Shown here: in pieces, positions 52,094-61,158 of the stretch
How positions within the stretch are numbered: position 1 is the first letter of the stretch
Layout: each line of letters starts with the position of its first letter
Source: Planctomycetota bacterium
GTDB lineage: Bacteria > Planctomycetota > MHYJ01 > WSZJ01 > JACPWG01
Length of the DNA: 64,000 nt
Direction of reading: 5' to 3'
NCBI GenBank assembly: GCA_016197205.1
Contig: JACPWG010000185.1
Coordinates: forward strand, 124,001-188,000
Position numbers and translations under genes: made by a program
The notes under the pieces: model-generated
What the model was told of the DNA's origin: nothing
What the model saw: only the letters and a program-made list of their open reading frames with translations
Databases searched by the model: none

Positions 52094-53950
52094 TCAGAGC
52101 TCGGCCTTCGCCTCGGCGAGCGGCCGGGCGGCCTCCGCCGTGATCACGCCCGCCCGCACCAGCTCCGTCAACGAGGTGTCCATCAGGCGCATGCCCAGCT
52201 TCCGGCCGGTCTGCATCTGGGAGCGCAACTGGAACGTCCGGCTGTCCCGGATCAGGTTGCCGATGGCCGGCGTGTTGAAAAGGAGCTCGGTGACCGCGAC
52301 GCGGCGGCGGCCGTCGGCCGTGCGCACGAGCTGCTGCGTGAGCACGCCGCGGAGGGAGACCGAGAGCATCGCACGGATCTGGGGCTGCTGGATCGGCGGA
52401 AACACGTCGATGAGCCGGTCCACCGTGCTGGTCGCGTTGCGGGTGTGGAGGGTGGACAGCACCAGGTGCCCGGTCTCCGCCGCGGTGATGGCCAGCGAGA
52501 TCGTCTCGAGGTCCCGCAGTTCGCCGATCATGATGATGTCCGGGTCCTCGCGCAGCGCGGCACGGAGCGCCTGCCCGTAACTGCGCGAGTCACGCGGGAT
52601 CTCCCGCTGGTTGATCAGGCAACGCCTGCTCGTCATCACGAATTCGATCGGCTCCTCGACCGTGATGATGTGCTCTTTTCGGTCGCGATTGATCGTGTCG
52701 ATGAGCGCGGCCATCGTGGAAGATTTGCCGCAGCCGCTCGGACCCGTGATCAGGACGAGCCCCTGGCTGTAGGTCGTGAACTTGGCCACGATCGAAGGGA
52801 GCCCCAGCTCCTCGAGCGTCGGCACCTTGCTGGAAATCACGCGGAAGACCAGCCCGAAGCCGTAGGCATCGCGAAGGAGGTTGGCCCGGTAGCGTCCGAG
52901 CCCGTCGGCGATGTAGCAGAAGTCGAGGTCCTGCTCGTGGAAGAACTCGCTCTTTTTTTCGGCCGGCAGGGCGGTGCGACAGAGGTTCTCGGTGTCCTGG
53001 GGCGTGAGCGGAGGGACGTTCAGGAAGACGATTTCGCCCTGCAGGCGGACGAAAGGCTTGCACCCGGCCTGGAGGTGCAGATCGCTGGCGCCCAGACGGC
53101 GGGCAGCCTCGAGGAGGGCGACCAGCCGGTTGGGGTCGACCGGGCCCCGGGCGAGCGTGTCGGCGAGCGCTGCCGCGGCCTGCTCGGGGGCCGGTGGCGG
53201 AGGGGGCTGGCCTTCGGTCGGCGCGGTGGCGGTCGCGGTCGCCGGGGCCGGGGCCGGGGCCGTGGCCGGGGCCGGGGCAATCGCCGGGCCGCGGACACTC
53301 GGCGCGGCGGACGCAGGGCGCGGGAGGCGGCTGGTGTCAGGCCCGGTGGTGGCGTGGCGCGCGACCGGCGCGGGCGCGGGGCCGGGCGGTTGTGCGTGGG
53401 CCGGCGGATGCGGCGGCGCGGCAACGGGCGGTTGTGGGGGCTTTCTGGAGGTGGCGGTGCCGCCCATCCCGCCGGGGGCTCGGGGTTGCGGGCTCGGAGC
53501 GGGAGCCGCAACCGGCGCGGACGCGGGAGGAGTTGGGTGGGCATCGTCGCCGCTCGTCGAGGCCGCGGGTACGGGCGTCGCAGGCGGCGAAGTCCCGGCG
53601 GCAGGCGCGGGCAAGGGCGCGGGTGTGGCGCCCCCGACAGCCGCCGCGGCGTCGGCGCCGACGGGCGCAGGCCCGCACGCCCATTCCTGTTCCGGCCCCG
53701 GCGAAGGCTCGGCCGCCGGCGCCGCTGCCGGTGCCTGCGCCTTCGGCCGCGCCAGCCGCCGCTGCATATCGAGGATGCGGTCCAACTGGGCCTGGCTCAT
53801 GTAGCCCTTCGAGACCGCGAGGTCGCCGAGGTGGCGATACTCGTTCAAGTTGCCCTGCAGCACCAGCAGTTCTTGGAGCTGTTCCGGGGTGAGCAGCCCT
53901 CCGACCAGCGCGAGTTGGCCGAAAAGCGTTCCCTCTCCGAACTGTTCCAT
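52094..53950 (-). CDS. PilT-family ATPase with N-terminal MshEN-like module
   Basis: 618 residues from ATG 53950 (GAGGAG upstream). The MshEN-like module is 1-70 (FGQLALVGGLLTPEQLQEL; LGDLAVSKGYMSQAQLDRIL). A Pro/Ala low-complexity linker of about 200 residues has AP/AT tandem units. The ATPase domain has Walker A GPSGCGKS, IITVEEPIEFV, DPDIIMIGELRD and LSTLHTRNATSTVDRLIDV. The ATPase half is about 45% similar to the PilT downstream, 48 bp away, but it carries an added sensory or docking module. It is probably a PilU-like or alternative retraction motor. Confidence 0.88.
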   Translation of the reverse strand: MEQFGEGTLFGQLALVGGLLTPEQLQELLVLQGNLNEYRHLGDLAVSKGYMSQAQLDRILDMQRRLARPKAQAPAAAPAAEPSPGPEQEWACGPAPVGADAAAAVGGATPAPLPAPAAGTSPPATPVPAASTSGDDAHPTPPASAPVAAPAPSPQPRAPGGMGGTATSRKPPQPPVAAPPHPPAHAQPPGPAPAPVARHATTGPDTSRLPRPASAAPSVRGPAIAPAPATAPAPAPATATATAPTEGQPPPPPAPEQAAAALADTLARGPVDPNRLVALLEAARRLGASDLHLQAGCKPFVRLQGEIVFLNVPPLTPQDTENLCRTALPAEKKSEFFHEQDLDFCYIADGLGRYRANLLRDAYGFGLVFRVISSKVPTLEELGLPSIVAKFTTYSQGLVLITGPSGCGKSSTMAALIDTINRDRKEHIITVEEPIEFVMTSRRCLINQREIPRDSRSYGQALRAALREDPDIIMIGELRDLETISLAITAAETGHLVLSTLHTRNATSTVDRLIDVFPPIQQPQIRAMLSVSLRGVLTQQLVRTADGRRRVAVTELLFNTPAIGNLIRDSRTFQLRSQMQTGRKLGMRLMDTSLTELVRAGVITAEAARPLAEAKAEL

Positions 53951-54208
53951 GGGCTCCTCGCTACGGCGGGTCGATGCCGTGCTTGCCGGCCGCTGCTCGC
54001 GGGCCCGCGCAGCCGCGCCGCTCGAGGGCGGGTCGCCCTCGCCTCGCCGCGTGTTCCGGCGCGTGGACGATAGCCGCGAGCAGACGGGTCCGGAAACTCT
54101 GCGGGGGGGATACCCAGGTGTGGAGGCGCAGGTGGGAAGGAATCCGAGTCGGAGTGTAGCATTCGGCCCGTGGGGAGACAAGCGCAAAGGGGCGACGACC
54201 TTATGTGC

Positions 54209-54257
54209 TATTCCTCCGCCGGATTTGCGCGATCAGCGCAAATCCGGCGGAGGAATA
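54209..54257. repeat. Perfect 22-bp stem-loop
   Basis: Arms 54209-54230 and 54236-54257 are exact complements (TATTCCTCCGCCGGATTTGC... ) around a GATCA loop. No T-tract follows on either strand, so a simple rho-independent terminator is unlikely. Confidence 0.9.
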
Positions 54258-54258
54258 A

Positions 54259-54311
54259 CCACCCTCTCCCCTCGTAGGGTATCAGGGGAGAGGCTCGGGG
54301 TGAGGGGTGCC
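54259..54311. repeat. Dispersed repeat family R4, copy 2
   Basis: CTCTCCCCT...AGGGGAGAG stem with the GGGGTGAGGGG end also seen inside rarA at 13481-13530. Confidence 0.78.
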
Positions 54312-54338
54312 ACAAGCGTAGCATCCGTGTTCGTCTTT

Positions 54339-54363
54339 GGTTGCGGCCACCGGCCGCGGTAGG
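54339..54363. repeat. Dispersed repeat family R3, copy 2 (25 bp)
   Basis: Identical to 20892-20916, with the GCGGCC-ACC-GGCCGC palindrome. It lies just after the kdpE stop. Confidence 0.85.
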
Positions 54364-54415
54364 CCCCCGGGTCCTCCGTGCGGCGCGACGAATTTGCACG
54401 GTCGTTCGCTCGATA

Positions 54416-55132
54416 TCAGCTCGTGCGCAGCCGGTACCCCACCCCGGTTTCGGTGAGGAACCATCGCGGACGTGCCGGTGCCGGCTCCAGCTTGCGCCGG
54501 AGCTGCCCCATGAAGACGCGGAGGTACTGGTGTTCGAATTCCGCGTGCGGACCCCACACTTCCGCCAGGAGCTGCCGGTGCGTTAGCACCTTGTCGGCGT
54601 GTCGCACCAGCGTCGCCAAAAGCCGGTACTCGATCGCCGTCAAGTGCACCTCCCGGCCCGACACGAAGACGAGCCGCTTCTCCAGGTCCACCTCCAGCTC
54701 GCCGAAGCGGACCACCGGCTCCGGCGCGCCGCCGCCACTGCCGCTGCCCGGCCGGGCCGAGTGCCGAAGCGCGACGCGCATGCGTGCCAGGAGCTCGTCG
54801 ACGCCGAAGGGTTTCGTGACGTAGTCGTCTGCGCCCGCGTCCAGGGCCTCCACCTTGTCGGCTTCCTGGCCTCGGGCGGACAGCACGAGGATCGGCACGG
54901 CGGACCACGACCGCAGCTCCCGGAGCACCTCGAGCCCGTCCAGGTCCGGCAGCCCGAGGTCGAGGATGACCAGGTCCGGCATCTGGCTCGCCGCCTGGAG
55001 GAGGCCTCGCCGGCCGTTCTCCGCCTCGATGTACCGAAAACCGTGCTGCTCCAGGGTCGCCTTGAGAAAGCGCCGGATCCGAACATCGTCCTCCACCACG
55101 ACAGCGACGGGTCGGCTGTCGCTCGTGCTCAT
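54416..55132 (-). CDS. kdpE: KdpE-type response regulator
   Basis: 238 residues. Receiver with acidic EDD at 14-16, D58 (LVILDLGLPD), and K in VTKPFG. The OmpR/PhoB winged helix follows (LTAIEYRLLATLVRHADKVL, HTY-like HRQLLAEVWGP, LRVFMGQLRRKLE, TETGVGYRL). The overall form is that of KdpE, which controls potassium uptake genes. It overlaps the sensor kinase gene by 4 bp. A Gly/Ser linker separates the two domains. kdpFABC is not in the window; the neighbouring potassium gene is kimA-like. Confidence 0.9.
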   Translation of the reverse strand: MSTSDSRPVAVVVEDDVRIRRFLKATLEQHGFRYIEAENGRRGLLQAASQMPDLVILDLGLPDLDGLEVLRELRSWSAVPILVLSARGQEADKVEALDAGADDYVTKPFGVDELLARMRVALRHSARPGSGSGGGAPEPVVRFGELEVDLEKRLVFVSGREVHLTAIEYRLLATLVRHADKVLTHRQLLAEVWGPHAEFEHQYLRVFMGQLRRKLEPAPARPRWFLTETGVGYRLRTS

Positions 55133-56598
55133 CGCGCCTCGCCTCCGACCAGAAGCGGATCGAAAGCGGGCGGGGGCGGGGGCGGCGGCGGGAGCTCCCC
55201 GACGAGCGGCAGCGAAAAGCGGAAGGTAACCCCGCCCCCCGGCCGATTCTCAGCCCAAATCCGCCCGCCGTGGAGGCGCACGATCCCCTCACAAACGGTC
55301 AGTCCCAACCCCATGCCGCGACCTCTCCCCTCCGCCGTCGTCCGGTAGAATTTGTCGAAGACCCTGCGCTCCTCGCCGGGTTGAAGCCCGGGCCCGCGAT
55401 CGGCCAGGGCAACGATCACCTCCGACTCCACAACGCTCGCCGAAAGCTCGACGGGCGTCCCCGCCGGCGTGTGCTCCACCGCGTTTTCCAGCAGGTTGAG
55501 CAGCACCTTGTGGATCAGCGTCGGGTCGAGCGGCGCCGCGGGCAGCTCGGCCGGCAGCGTGACGGTGAGCGGATGCGCGCGCAGCCGTTGCTCGAGTCGC
55601 TCCGTCACGGCGCCCACCAGCTCCTCCACCGGCACCCATTCCTTGCGGAGCCGAACCGCCCCCGACTCCAGGCGAGTCAGCTCCAGGAGGTTGGTCACCA
55701 TCCGGGCGATGTAGTCCGCCTCCTCCTCGATGTCGGCGATCAGGTCGCCGCGGACCCGCGCGTCCAGGTCGGGGGAGCGAAGGAGCAGGCTGCTCGAGCC
55801 CTTGATGGAGGCGAGGGGCGTGCGGAGGTCGTGCGAAATGGAGCGCAGGAGGGTGTTCCGCATCCGCTCCGCTTCGGCCTGGGCGCGGCACTCCGCGGCA
55901 TCCCCGGCCAGGACTTCCCGCTCCAGGGCCAGGGCGGCCTGCGCGGCGAACGTGGCCAGGAACGCGCGCTCCTCGGCCGGGAGCGGCCGGTCCGCGGCGC
56001 GTACGCGGAAGCGCAGCTCCCCGTGGAGACGTCCCCCCGCGTCCAGCGGGACCCGAAGCGCGCCCTCCGCAGGGTCGTCGTCCGCGACGCGCGGCCCGCC
56101 GGGCACCGCGTCCCGAGTCGGGGCGAGGCGCACGCCCGCTTCGCCGCGGAAGACCTGCTCGACGTGCCGTTTCAGGACCTCCGCCAGGCGCTCGGCCCCC
56201 CGGGTCGACGCCAGCTCGCGGCTCATGGCGTAGAGCGCGGCGGTGCGCCGCTCGCGTTCGGTCGCGGCGTCCGCCTGCCGCCGCACTCGGTCCGCCAGCG
56301 AAGCGACCACCATGGCGACCGCGAACATGATGGAGAAGGTGAGCAGGTACTCCGTGTCCGCCACAGCCAGGGAATGGTAGGGCGGGACGAAAAAAAAGTC
56401 ATAGGAGAGGACGCTCAGGACGCAGGCGAGGCCGGCGGCGCCGCGGTCGTGGCGGGTCGCCACGAAGACGACGCCGGCCAGGTAGACCATGACCAGGTTC
56501 GCCGGGTCCACGTGCGCGAAAAGGGCGGCGTCGAGCGCCGTGCAGGCGCCGGTCACCGCGACCGCCCACACGTAGCCGAGCCGTGCTTGCCGCTTCAC
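55129..56598 (-). CDS. kdpD: KdpD-type sensor histidine kinase, lacking the N-terminal KdpD domain
   Basis: 489 residues from GTG 56598 (GGAGG seven bases upstream); ATG 56667 is an alternative. The DUF4118 four-helix sensor (about 10-105) is followed by a GAF-like region, HisKA with phospho-acceptor H256 (LLRSISHDLRTPLASIKG) and HATPase (LLNLLENAVEHTP, ADRGPGLQPGEE, GMGLGLTVCEGIV). Full-length KdpD has another ~370 N-terminal residues with Kdp and Usp domains, absent here. It is probably a potassium or turgor sensor paired with KdpE. A T8 run encodes Phe-Phe-Phe in the fourth helix region. Confidence 0.88.
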   Translation of the reverse strand: MKRQARLGYVWAVAVTGACTALDAALFAHVDPANLVMVYLAGVVFVATRHDRGAAGLACVLSVLSYDFFFVPPYHSLAVADTEYLLTFSIMFAVAMVVASLADRVRRQADAATERERRTAALYAMSRELASTRGAERLAEVLKRHVEQVFRGEAGVRLAPTRDAVPGGPRVADDDPAEGALRVPLDAGGRLHGELRFRVRAADRPLPAEERAFLATFAAQAALALEREVLAGDAAECRAQAEAERMRNTLLRSISHDLRTPLASIKGSSSLLLRSPDLDARVRGDLIADIEEEADYIARMVTNLLELTRLESGAVRLRKEWVPVEELVGAVTERLEQRLRAHPLTVTLPAELPAAPLDPTLIHKVLLNLLENAVEHTPAGTPVELSASVVESEVIVALADRGPGLQPGEERRVFDKFYRTTAEGRGRGMGLGLTVCEGIVRLHGGRIWAENRPGGGVTFRFSLPLVGELPPPPPPPPAFDPLLVGGEAR

Positions 56599-56933
56599 CG
56601 TGTCGCCTCCGTGGCCGAGGGAGTGGGGTTGTGCGCGCCTTGGCGGGCGCTCGCCCGAACGCGTCATGATACTCCACCGCCCCGCCCGCCGCCAGCCCTT
56701 CGCGCGGCCCGCAAATGCAGCGGCCAAGTTTTATGCGGCCCTTATGCCGGAGTTGGTTAGATAGCGTGCTGTCGCCGGGGCGCGGCCCGGCGTGTTTCGC
56801 GGAAAGCGTCGCCGAGTCTCGCCGCGACGGGAACGGGGGAACCAACGACCCGGGGCGAATCGCCGGATGGCGTAGGGCCACGTCCTCGGCCCGAGCCCGT
56901 CAGCTAACCCCGCAGGCGTCGAGGAGTACAACC
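56599..56933. other. Divergent intergenic region with the riboswitch
   Basis: 335 bp between the kdpD start and the transporter start. Its right part is the riboswitch; the left part (56600-56800) should hold both promoters, though none is clear. Confidence 0.6.
56801..56926 (+). ncRNA. ydaO/yuaA-type c-di-AMP riboswitch
   Basis: Conserved blocks in order: CGCCGAGTC, CGACGGGAACGGGGGAACCA, GGGGCGAAT, GTAGGG, then CGAGCCCGTCAGCTAACC and CGCAGGCGTC, ending at a GAGGAG RBS. These match the known ydaO consensus closely. The element senses cyclic di-AMP and normally turns off potassium uptake genes. Here it lies directly before a KimA-like transporter, exactly the arrangement known in Bacillus. 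Confidence 0.92.
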
Positions 56934-58970
56934 ATGTCCGACACTCCGTCCCCGGGCGCCGGCCCCGATCCGACCCGGCCCGTTACGCCTCCACCGGACC
57001 CGCCCGACCCCTGGTCCCGCGCGAAGCGGTTCCTCGTCGGGCCGCCGCGCGACCTGCGCGACCGGTCGATCTATCAGCACCTTTCCCTCATCGCGTTTCT
57101 CGCCTGGGTCGGACTCGGCGCCGACGGCCTCTCGTCGTCCGCCTACGGCCCGGAAGAGGCGTTCCGGACGCTCGGCGGGCACGCCTACCTCGCCCTCGCG
57201 CTCGCCGTCGTAATGGCCGCGACCGTTCTCGTCATCGCGTACGCCTACAGCCGCGTGATCGAGCACTTTCCCCACGGCGGCGGCGGCTACCTCGTGGCGA
57301 CGAAGCTCCTCGGCGAGCGAGCCGGGGTCGTGTCCGGGTCCGCGCTCCTCGTCGACTACGTGCTCACGATCACCGTCTCCATCGCGGCCGCGGGGGACGC
57401 GCTCTTCAGCTTCCTCCCGCTCCCTTGGCACGCCTGGAAGCTCACCGTGGAGGCCGTGCTGATCGTGTTTCTCTCGGTGCTCAACCTCCGCGGCGTGAAG
57501 GAGTCCGTGCTCACGCTGACGCCGGTCTTCGTCCTCTTCCTCCTCACGCATGCCGTGCTGATCGGCGCCGGCATCCTCGTCAAGGCGCCCGCGCTCGGCG
57601 CGACCCTCGGCGCCTCGCACGAGGGCTTTCGGGCCGGGCTGTCGACCTTGGGCTGGGGCGGGCTGTGCGTCCTCTTCCTCCATGCCTATTCGCTCGGGGG
57701 CGGGACGTACACGGGGATCGAGGCGGTATCGAACGGCCTCGCCATCATGCGCGAGCCCCGCGTCGAGACCGGGAAACGCACGATGCTCTACATGGCCGCC
57801 AGCCTCGCGTTCACGGCCTCCGGCCTCCTCCTCTGCTACCTGCTCTGGAACGTGGCCGCGGTCGACGGGAAGACCATGAACGCGGTCCTCGTGGAGCGCT
57901 TCGTCGAGGTGGTCCCGCTCGGGTCGGCGTTCGTGATCGCCACGCTGGTTTCGGAAGGAGCGCTGCTCGTGGTCGCGGCGCAGGCGGGGTTCGTCGACGG
58001 GCCGCGCGTGCTGGCAAACATGGCCCTCGACTCCTGGGTGCCGCGTCGCTTCGCCGCGTTGTCGGAGCGACTCACGACCGAGAACGGGATCCTGCTCATG
58101 GGGCTCACGTCGCTCTCGGCGCTCCTCTACACGAAAGGGGACGTGCGGCGGATCGTGGTCATGTACAGCATCAACGTCTTCCTCACGTTTTCGATGACCA
58201 TGCTCGCGATGTGCCGCATGTGGGTGCTGGAACGCGCGCGGCGCCCCGATTGGGTGCGAGGGATCGCCGTCCACATCGTCGGCCTCGCCATGTGCGTCAC
58301 GATCCTGGCGATCACCGTCCACGAAAAGTTCGGCGAGGGCGGGTGGATCACGCTCGTGGCCACGGGCGCGGTGATTGGGCTCTGTTTCCTCATCCGGCGG
58401 CACTACGACTCGGTCACGGTCGAGCTCCAGGGCCTGTTCGCGTCCCTCCTGTCCGTGTCCCGTCCCGCCGGGCTGCAGCCGCCGGGGGAACTGGACCCCG
58501 CGCAAGCCGTCGCCGTGGTGCTCGTCGGCGGCTACAGCGGGCTGGGCATCCACACCTTTCTGAACGCGCTCCGCGCGTTTCCCGGTCACTTCAAGGGGGT
58601 GGTCTTCGTGTCGGTCGGCGTGATCGACTCCCGGGAATTCAAAGGGGAGGGAACCGTGGAGGCGCTCCGGGCGAACGTCGAGGCGCAGCTCGCGAAATAC
58701 GTCGGGCTGGCGCGAGGGCTCGGGCTGCCCGCGGCCGCGCGCTCCGGCATCGGCACGGACGCCGTCGACGAGGCGGAGCGCCTGTGCATCGAAACGTCGC
58801 GGGAGTTCGCGAAGAGCACCTTCTTCGCGGGCAGGATCCTCTTCGGTCGGGAGCGCTGGTACCAGCACCTCCTGCACAACGAATCCGCCTTCGCGGTCCA
58901 GCGACGGCTGCAGTGGGCGGGCAAGATGATCGTCGTCATCCCGGCCCGGCTGGGGGCGCCGGCCGCGTGA
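56934..58970 (+). CDS. kimA: KimA-like potassium transporter (APC superfamily)
   Basis: 678 residues from ATG 56934 (GAGGAG upstream). About twelve membrane helices, with KimA-like motifs: GADGLSSSAYGPEEAF, FPHGGGGYLVATKLLGE and SGSALLVDYVLTITVSIAAA. The C-terminal cytoplasmic domain ends RWYQHLLHNESAFAVQRRL, close to the equivalent segment of Bacillus KimA. KimA imports K+ with protons and is inhibited by c-di-AMP. The riboswitch upstream supports this function. It is divergent from kdpDE. Confidence 0.88.
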   Translation: MSDTPSPGAGPDPTRPVTPPPDPPDPWSRAKRFLVGPPRDLRDRSIYQHLSLIAFLAWVGLGADGLSSSAYGPEEAFRTLGGHAYLALALAVVMAATVLVIAYAYSRVIEHFPHGGGGYLVATKLLGERAGVVSGSALLVDYVLTITVSIAAAGDALFSFLPLPWHAWKLTVEAVLIVFLSVLNLRGVKESVLTLTPVFVLFLLTHAVLIGAGILVKAPALGATLGASHEGFRAGLSTLGWGGLCVLFLHAYSLGGGTYTGIEAVSNGLAIMREPRVETGKRTMLYMAASLAFTASGLLLCYLLWNVAAVDGKTMNAVLVERFVEVVPLGSAFVIATLVSEGALLVVAAQAGFVDGPRVLANMALDSWVPRRFAALSERLTTENGILLMGLTSLSALLYTKGDVRRIVVMYSINVFLTFSMTMLAMCRMWVLERARRPDWVRGIAVHIVGLAMCVTILAITVHEKFGEGGWITLVATGAVIGLCFLIRRHYDSVTVELQGLFASLLSVSRPAGLQPPGELDPAQAVAVVLVGGYSGLGIHTFLNALRAFPGHFKGVVFVSVGVIDSREFKGEGTVEALRANVEAQLAKYVGLARGLGLPAAARSGIGTDAVDEAERLCIETSREFAKSTFFAGRILFGRERWYQHLLHNESAFAVQRRLQWAGKMIVVIPARLGAPAA

Positions 58971-59193
58971 GGGGCCGCGACTGCGCGATCACGGGACCCG
59001 CGCGGTGGGCCCGTGCGGGAGGCCTGCGACTCCGCCGTTTCGCATTGAACGCCTGTGCCTCGCTTGCTACAATCCGGCGCACGTGAACGCGCCTCGCCTC
59101 CCCGTCGCGTTCCCGCACTTCAGCGTTTTGCCGGTGACGCCGGAATTCCGAGAGGGTCGTACCTCGCAGCTCTCCCGTTAGGATGTCTCGCCG

Positions 59194-59583
59194 ATGGCCA
59201 GGTTTCTCAAGCCCTACGCCCCGCACGCCTACGCGCTCATGCGCATGGTCGTCGGCTTTCTTTTTCTCTTCCACGGGATCCAGAAACTCTTCGACTTCCC
59301 GCCCTCCGGTCATGGCCCCATTCCCGCTTTCATCGCCTACGTCGCGGGGCCGATCGAGCTGGGGGGCGGAGCGCTTGTCCTTGTCGGGCTCTTCGCGCAC
59401 GAGGCCGCCTTCCTGTGCAGCGGCTTGATGGCCGCCGCCTACTGGATGGCGCACGGGACCAAGGCGCTCTTGCCGATCCAAAACCAGGGGGAGCCTGCGG
59501 CGCTCTACTGCTTTGTTTTTCTCTTCATCGCCGCACACGGGTCCGGGATCTGGAGTCTCGACGCGGCGCGGGGGAAGGCGTAG
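59194..59583 (+). CDS. DoxX-family membrane protein
   Basis: 129 residues with four membrane helices and the DoxX opening RMVVGFLFLFHGIQKLFDF, then GPIELGGGALVLVGLFAH. The family includes quinol-linked and redox-associated membrane proteins. Its specific function is unknown. It stands alone 223 bp after the transporter. Confidence 0.85.
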   Translation: MARFLKPYAPHAYALMRMVVGFLFLFHGIQKLFDFPPSGHGPIPAFIAYVAGPIELGGGALVLVGLFAHEAAFLCSGLMAAAYWMAHGTKALLPIQNQGEPAALYCFVFLFIAAHGSGIWSLDAARGKA

Positions 59584-59734
59584 AGGGGCGAGGGGGAACA
59601 GGGGGTTGGCGAGCTGAAGTTCCCCCTCGCGGTCGGCCTTGATGCATGGCCCTGGAGGTCGTCCCGGCGGCGCCGCCCCCGTTCGATAGGTGAGTCCTTG
59701 TCCGCGCGGCGAGCAAAAAGTAGAATCCCCGCTC

Positions 59735-61114
59735 ATGGAAATCGCCGATGCCCTCCGACCGCTCCGCTACCACCAGGACGTGGTCGACTACCTGCGCGCC
59801 GAGGAGCCCGGCCTCTGGTCGTGGTATGCCTCGCAGCGGGCGCGCGTCGAGCTTGCGGACGAGATCCGGCTCGAGATCCTGAAGACCGCCTATCGCCTCG
59901 AGCCGGCCGCTCACCCCGAGGTCTACGCAATCGCCGGAGAGGCGCTGCGTCGCCTGGGGCTCGCGCGGCCGGAGCCGCTGCCCGACCCGAATCCGCCGCC
60001 GCCGCCGCAGCAACCGCCGCCGCCCGGCGAGGCGACGACTCCGTCCGCCCCCGAGGCCGCTCCCCCGCCCCGCCCCGTCCCCGCGAGCGCGCCCGCCGCG
60101 CCGCCGCTCACGATCTACCAGTCGCAAGAGGCCGGCGCCATGAACGCCTCCCTCGCGTACCTGCCGGGCGAGCTCCACCTCATCCTCGCCGGTCCCGTCC
60201 TCGCCTCGCTCGGCCCCGTCGAAAAGCTCGCCGTCTTCGCCCACGAGTTCGCCCACTTCGCGCTCTGGGAGTGCGGAGAGGCCGCGTTCTACGTGGCGGA
60301 ACGCATCCTCCACGCCATGGCCGGCCACCCGCAGGTCGAGCCCAGCCACCTTCGCACCGCGCAGCTCTTCGACCTGTACGCGGAGCTCTTCGCGGATCGC
60401 GCGGCCCTCTTCGTGACCGGCGACCCGCTCGCCACCATTTCGTCGCTCGTGAAAATCGAGACGGGCCTCACCGAGGTCAGCGCCGAGAGCTACCTCCGTC
60501 AGGCGGAAGAGATCTTCCGCAAAGAAGACGTCCAGACGCGCGCCGCGAGCCATCCGGAGACCTTCATCCGGGCCTTCGCCGTAAAGGCCTGGTCCGAATC
60601 GCCCGCCTCCGCCGAGGGCCGCATCGCTCCGCTGCTCGAAGGCCGCCTGGCCATGGACGCGCTCGACCTCCTCGGGCAGCGACGGCTCACAAGCTGGACG
60701 CGGAATTTCCTCGAGAAATTGCTCGCCGCGCCCGCGCTTCGCACCGAACCGATGCTCGCGTACGCGAAACTTTTTTTTGATGACTTCGACGCGGGCGACC
60801 GGCCGACCGCGTTCGCGGACGCCCCCGCGCCTTCCGCCGCGCGGACCGGCGCCGAGTCGCTCAACGGGCTATGCCTCGAGGACCCGGGCCTGCGAGACTA
60901 CGTCTGCTACCTCCTGCTCGATTTCGCGACGGCCGACCCGACGCTCGAAGACGCGCCGCTCGTCGCGGGCTTTGCCCTGGCCGAGTCGCTCGGCCTCGGC
61001 GATCGACTTCAAGAGCTGGCGGCCAAGGAGTTGAAGCGCCGCAAACGGGCGCTCGACCAGGCGCGCAAGGCCGGCGCGACCGCCGCGGCGGCAGGTCCAA
61101 CCGGGACAGCCTAG
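59735..61114 (+). CDS. Zinc metallopeptidase-like protein with HExxH motif
   Basis: 459 residues from ATG 59735. A GTG at 59690 is possible; neither has a strong RBS. An N-terminal helical region is followed by a Pro-rich linker (about 75-125). The gluzincin-like motif is FAHEFAHFALWE (H-E-x2-H), with the third ligand probably the Glu in LYAELFADRAAL. There is no signal peptide or membrane helix, so it appears cytoplasmic. It lies 44 bp upstream of the helicase gene and may be in one operon with it. A T8 run (60771-60778) encodes Leu-Phe-Phe. Confidence 0.7.
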   Translation: MEIADALRPLRYHQDVVDYLRAEEPGLWSWYASQRARVELADEIRLEILKTAYRLEPAAHPEVYAIAGEALRRLGLARPEPLPDPNPPPPPQQPPPPGEATTPSAPEAAPPPRPVPASAPAAPPLTIYQSQEAGAMNASLAYLPGELHLILAGPVLASLGPVEKLAVFAHEFAHFALWECGEAAFYVAERILHAMAGHPQVEPSHLRTAQLFDLYAELFADRAALFVTGDPLATISSLVKIETGLTEVSAESYLRQAEEIFRKEDVQTRAASHPETFIRAFAVKAWSESPASAEGRIAPLLEGRLAMDALDLLGQRRLTSWTRNFLEKLLAAPALRTEPMLAYAKLFFDDFDAGDRPTAFADAPAPSAARTGAESLNGLCLEDPGLRDYVCYLLLDFATADPTLEDAPLVAGFALAESLGLGDRLQELAAKELKRRKRALDQARKAGATAAAAGPTGTA

Positions 61115-61158
61115 TAGCCAACCCTGCACGGAATTGCCCGGCACTGCGGAGCCGCACG

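Larger units (their letters stand above)
53951..54415. other. Intergenic region, 465 bp, with a 22-bp hairpin and two repeats
   Basis: It lies between the kdpE stop and the PilT-family start. It contains the perfect hairpin, a copy of R4 and a copy of R3 listed separately. No gene is recognised. Confidence 0.7.

Noticed and set aside
54209-54257. Rho-independent terminator for kdpE
   Set aside because: The hairpin is perfect but lacks the U-tract on either strand.
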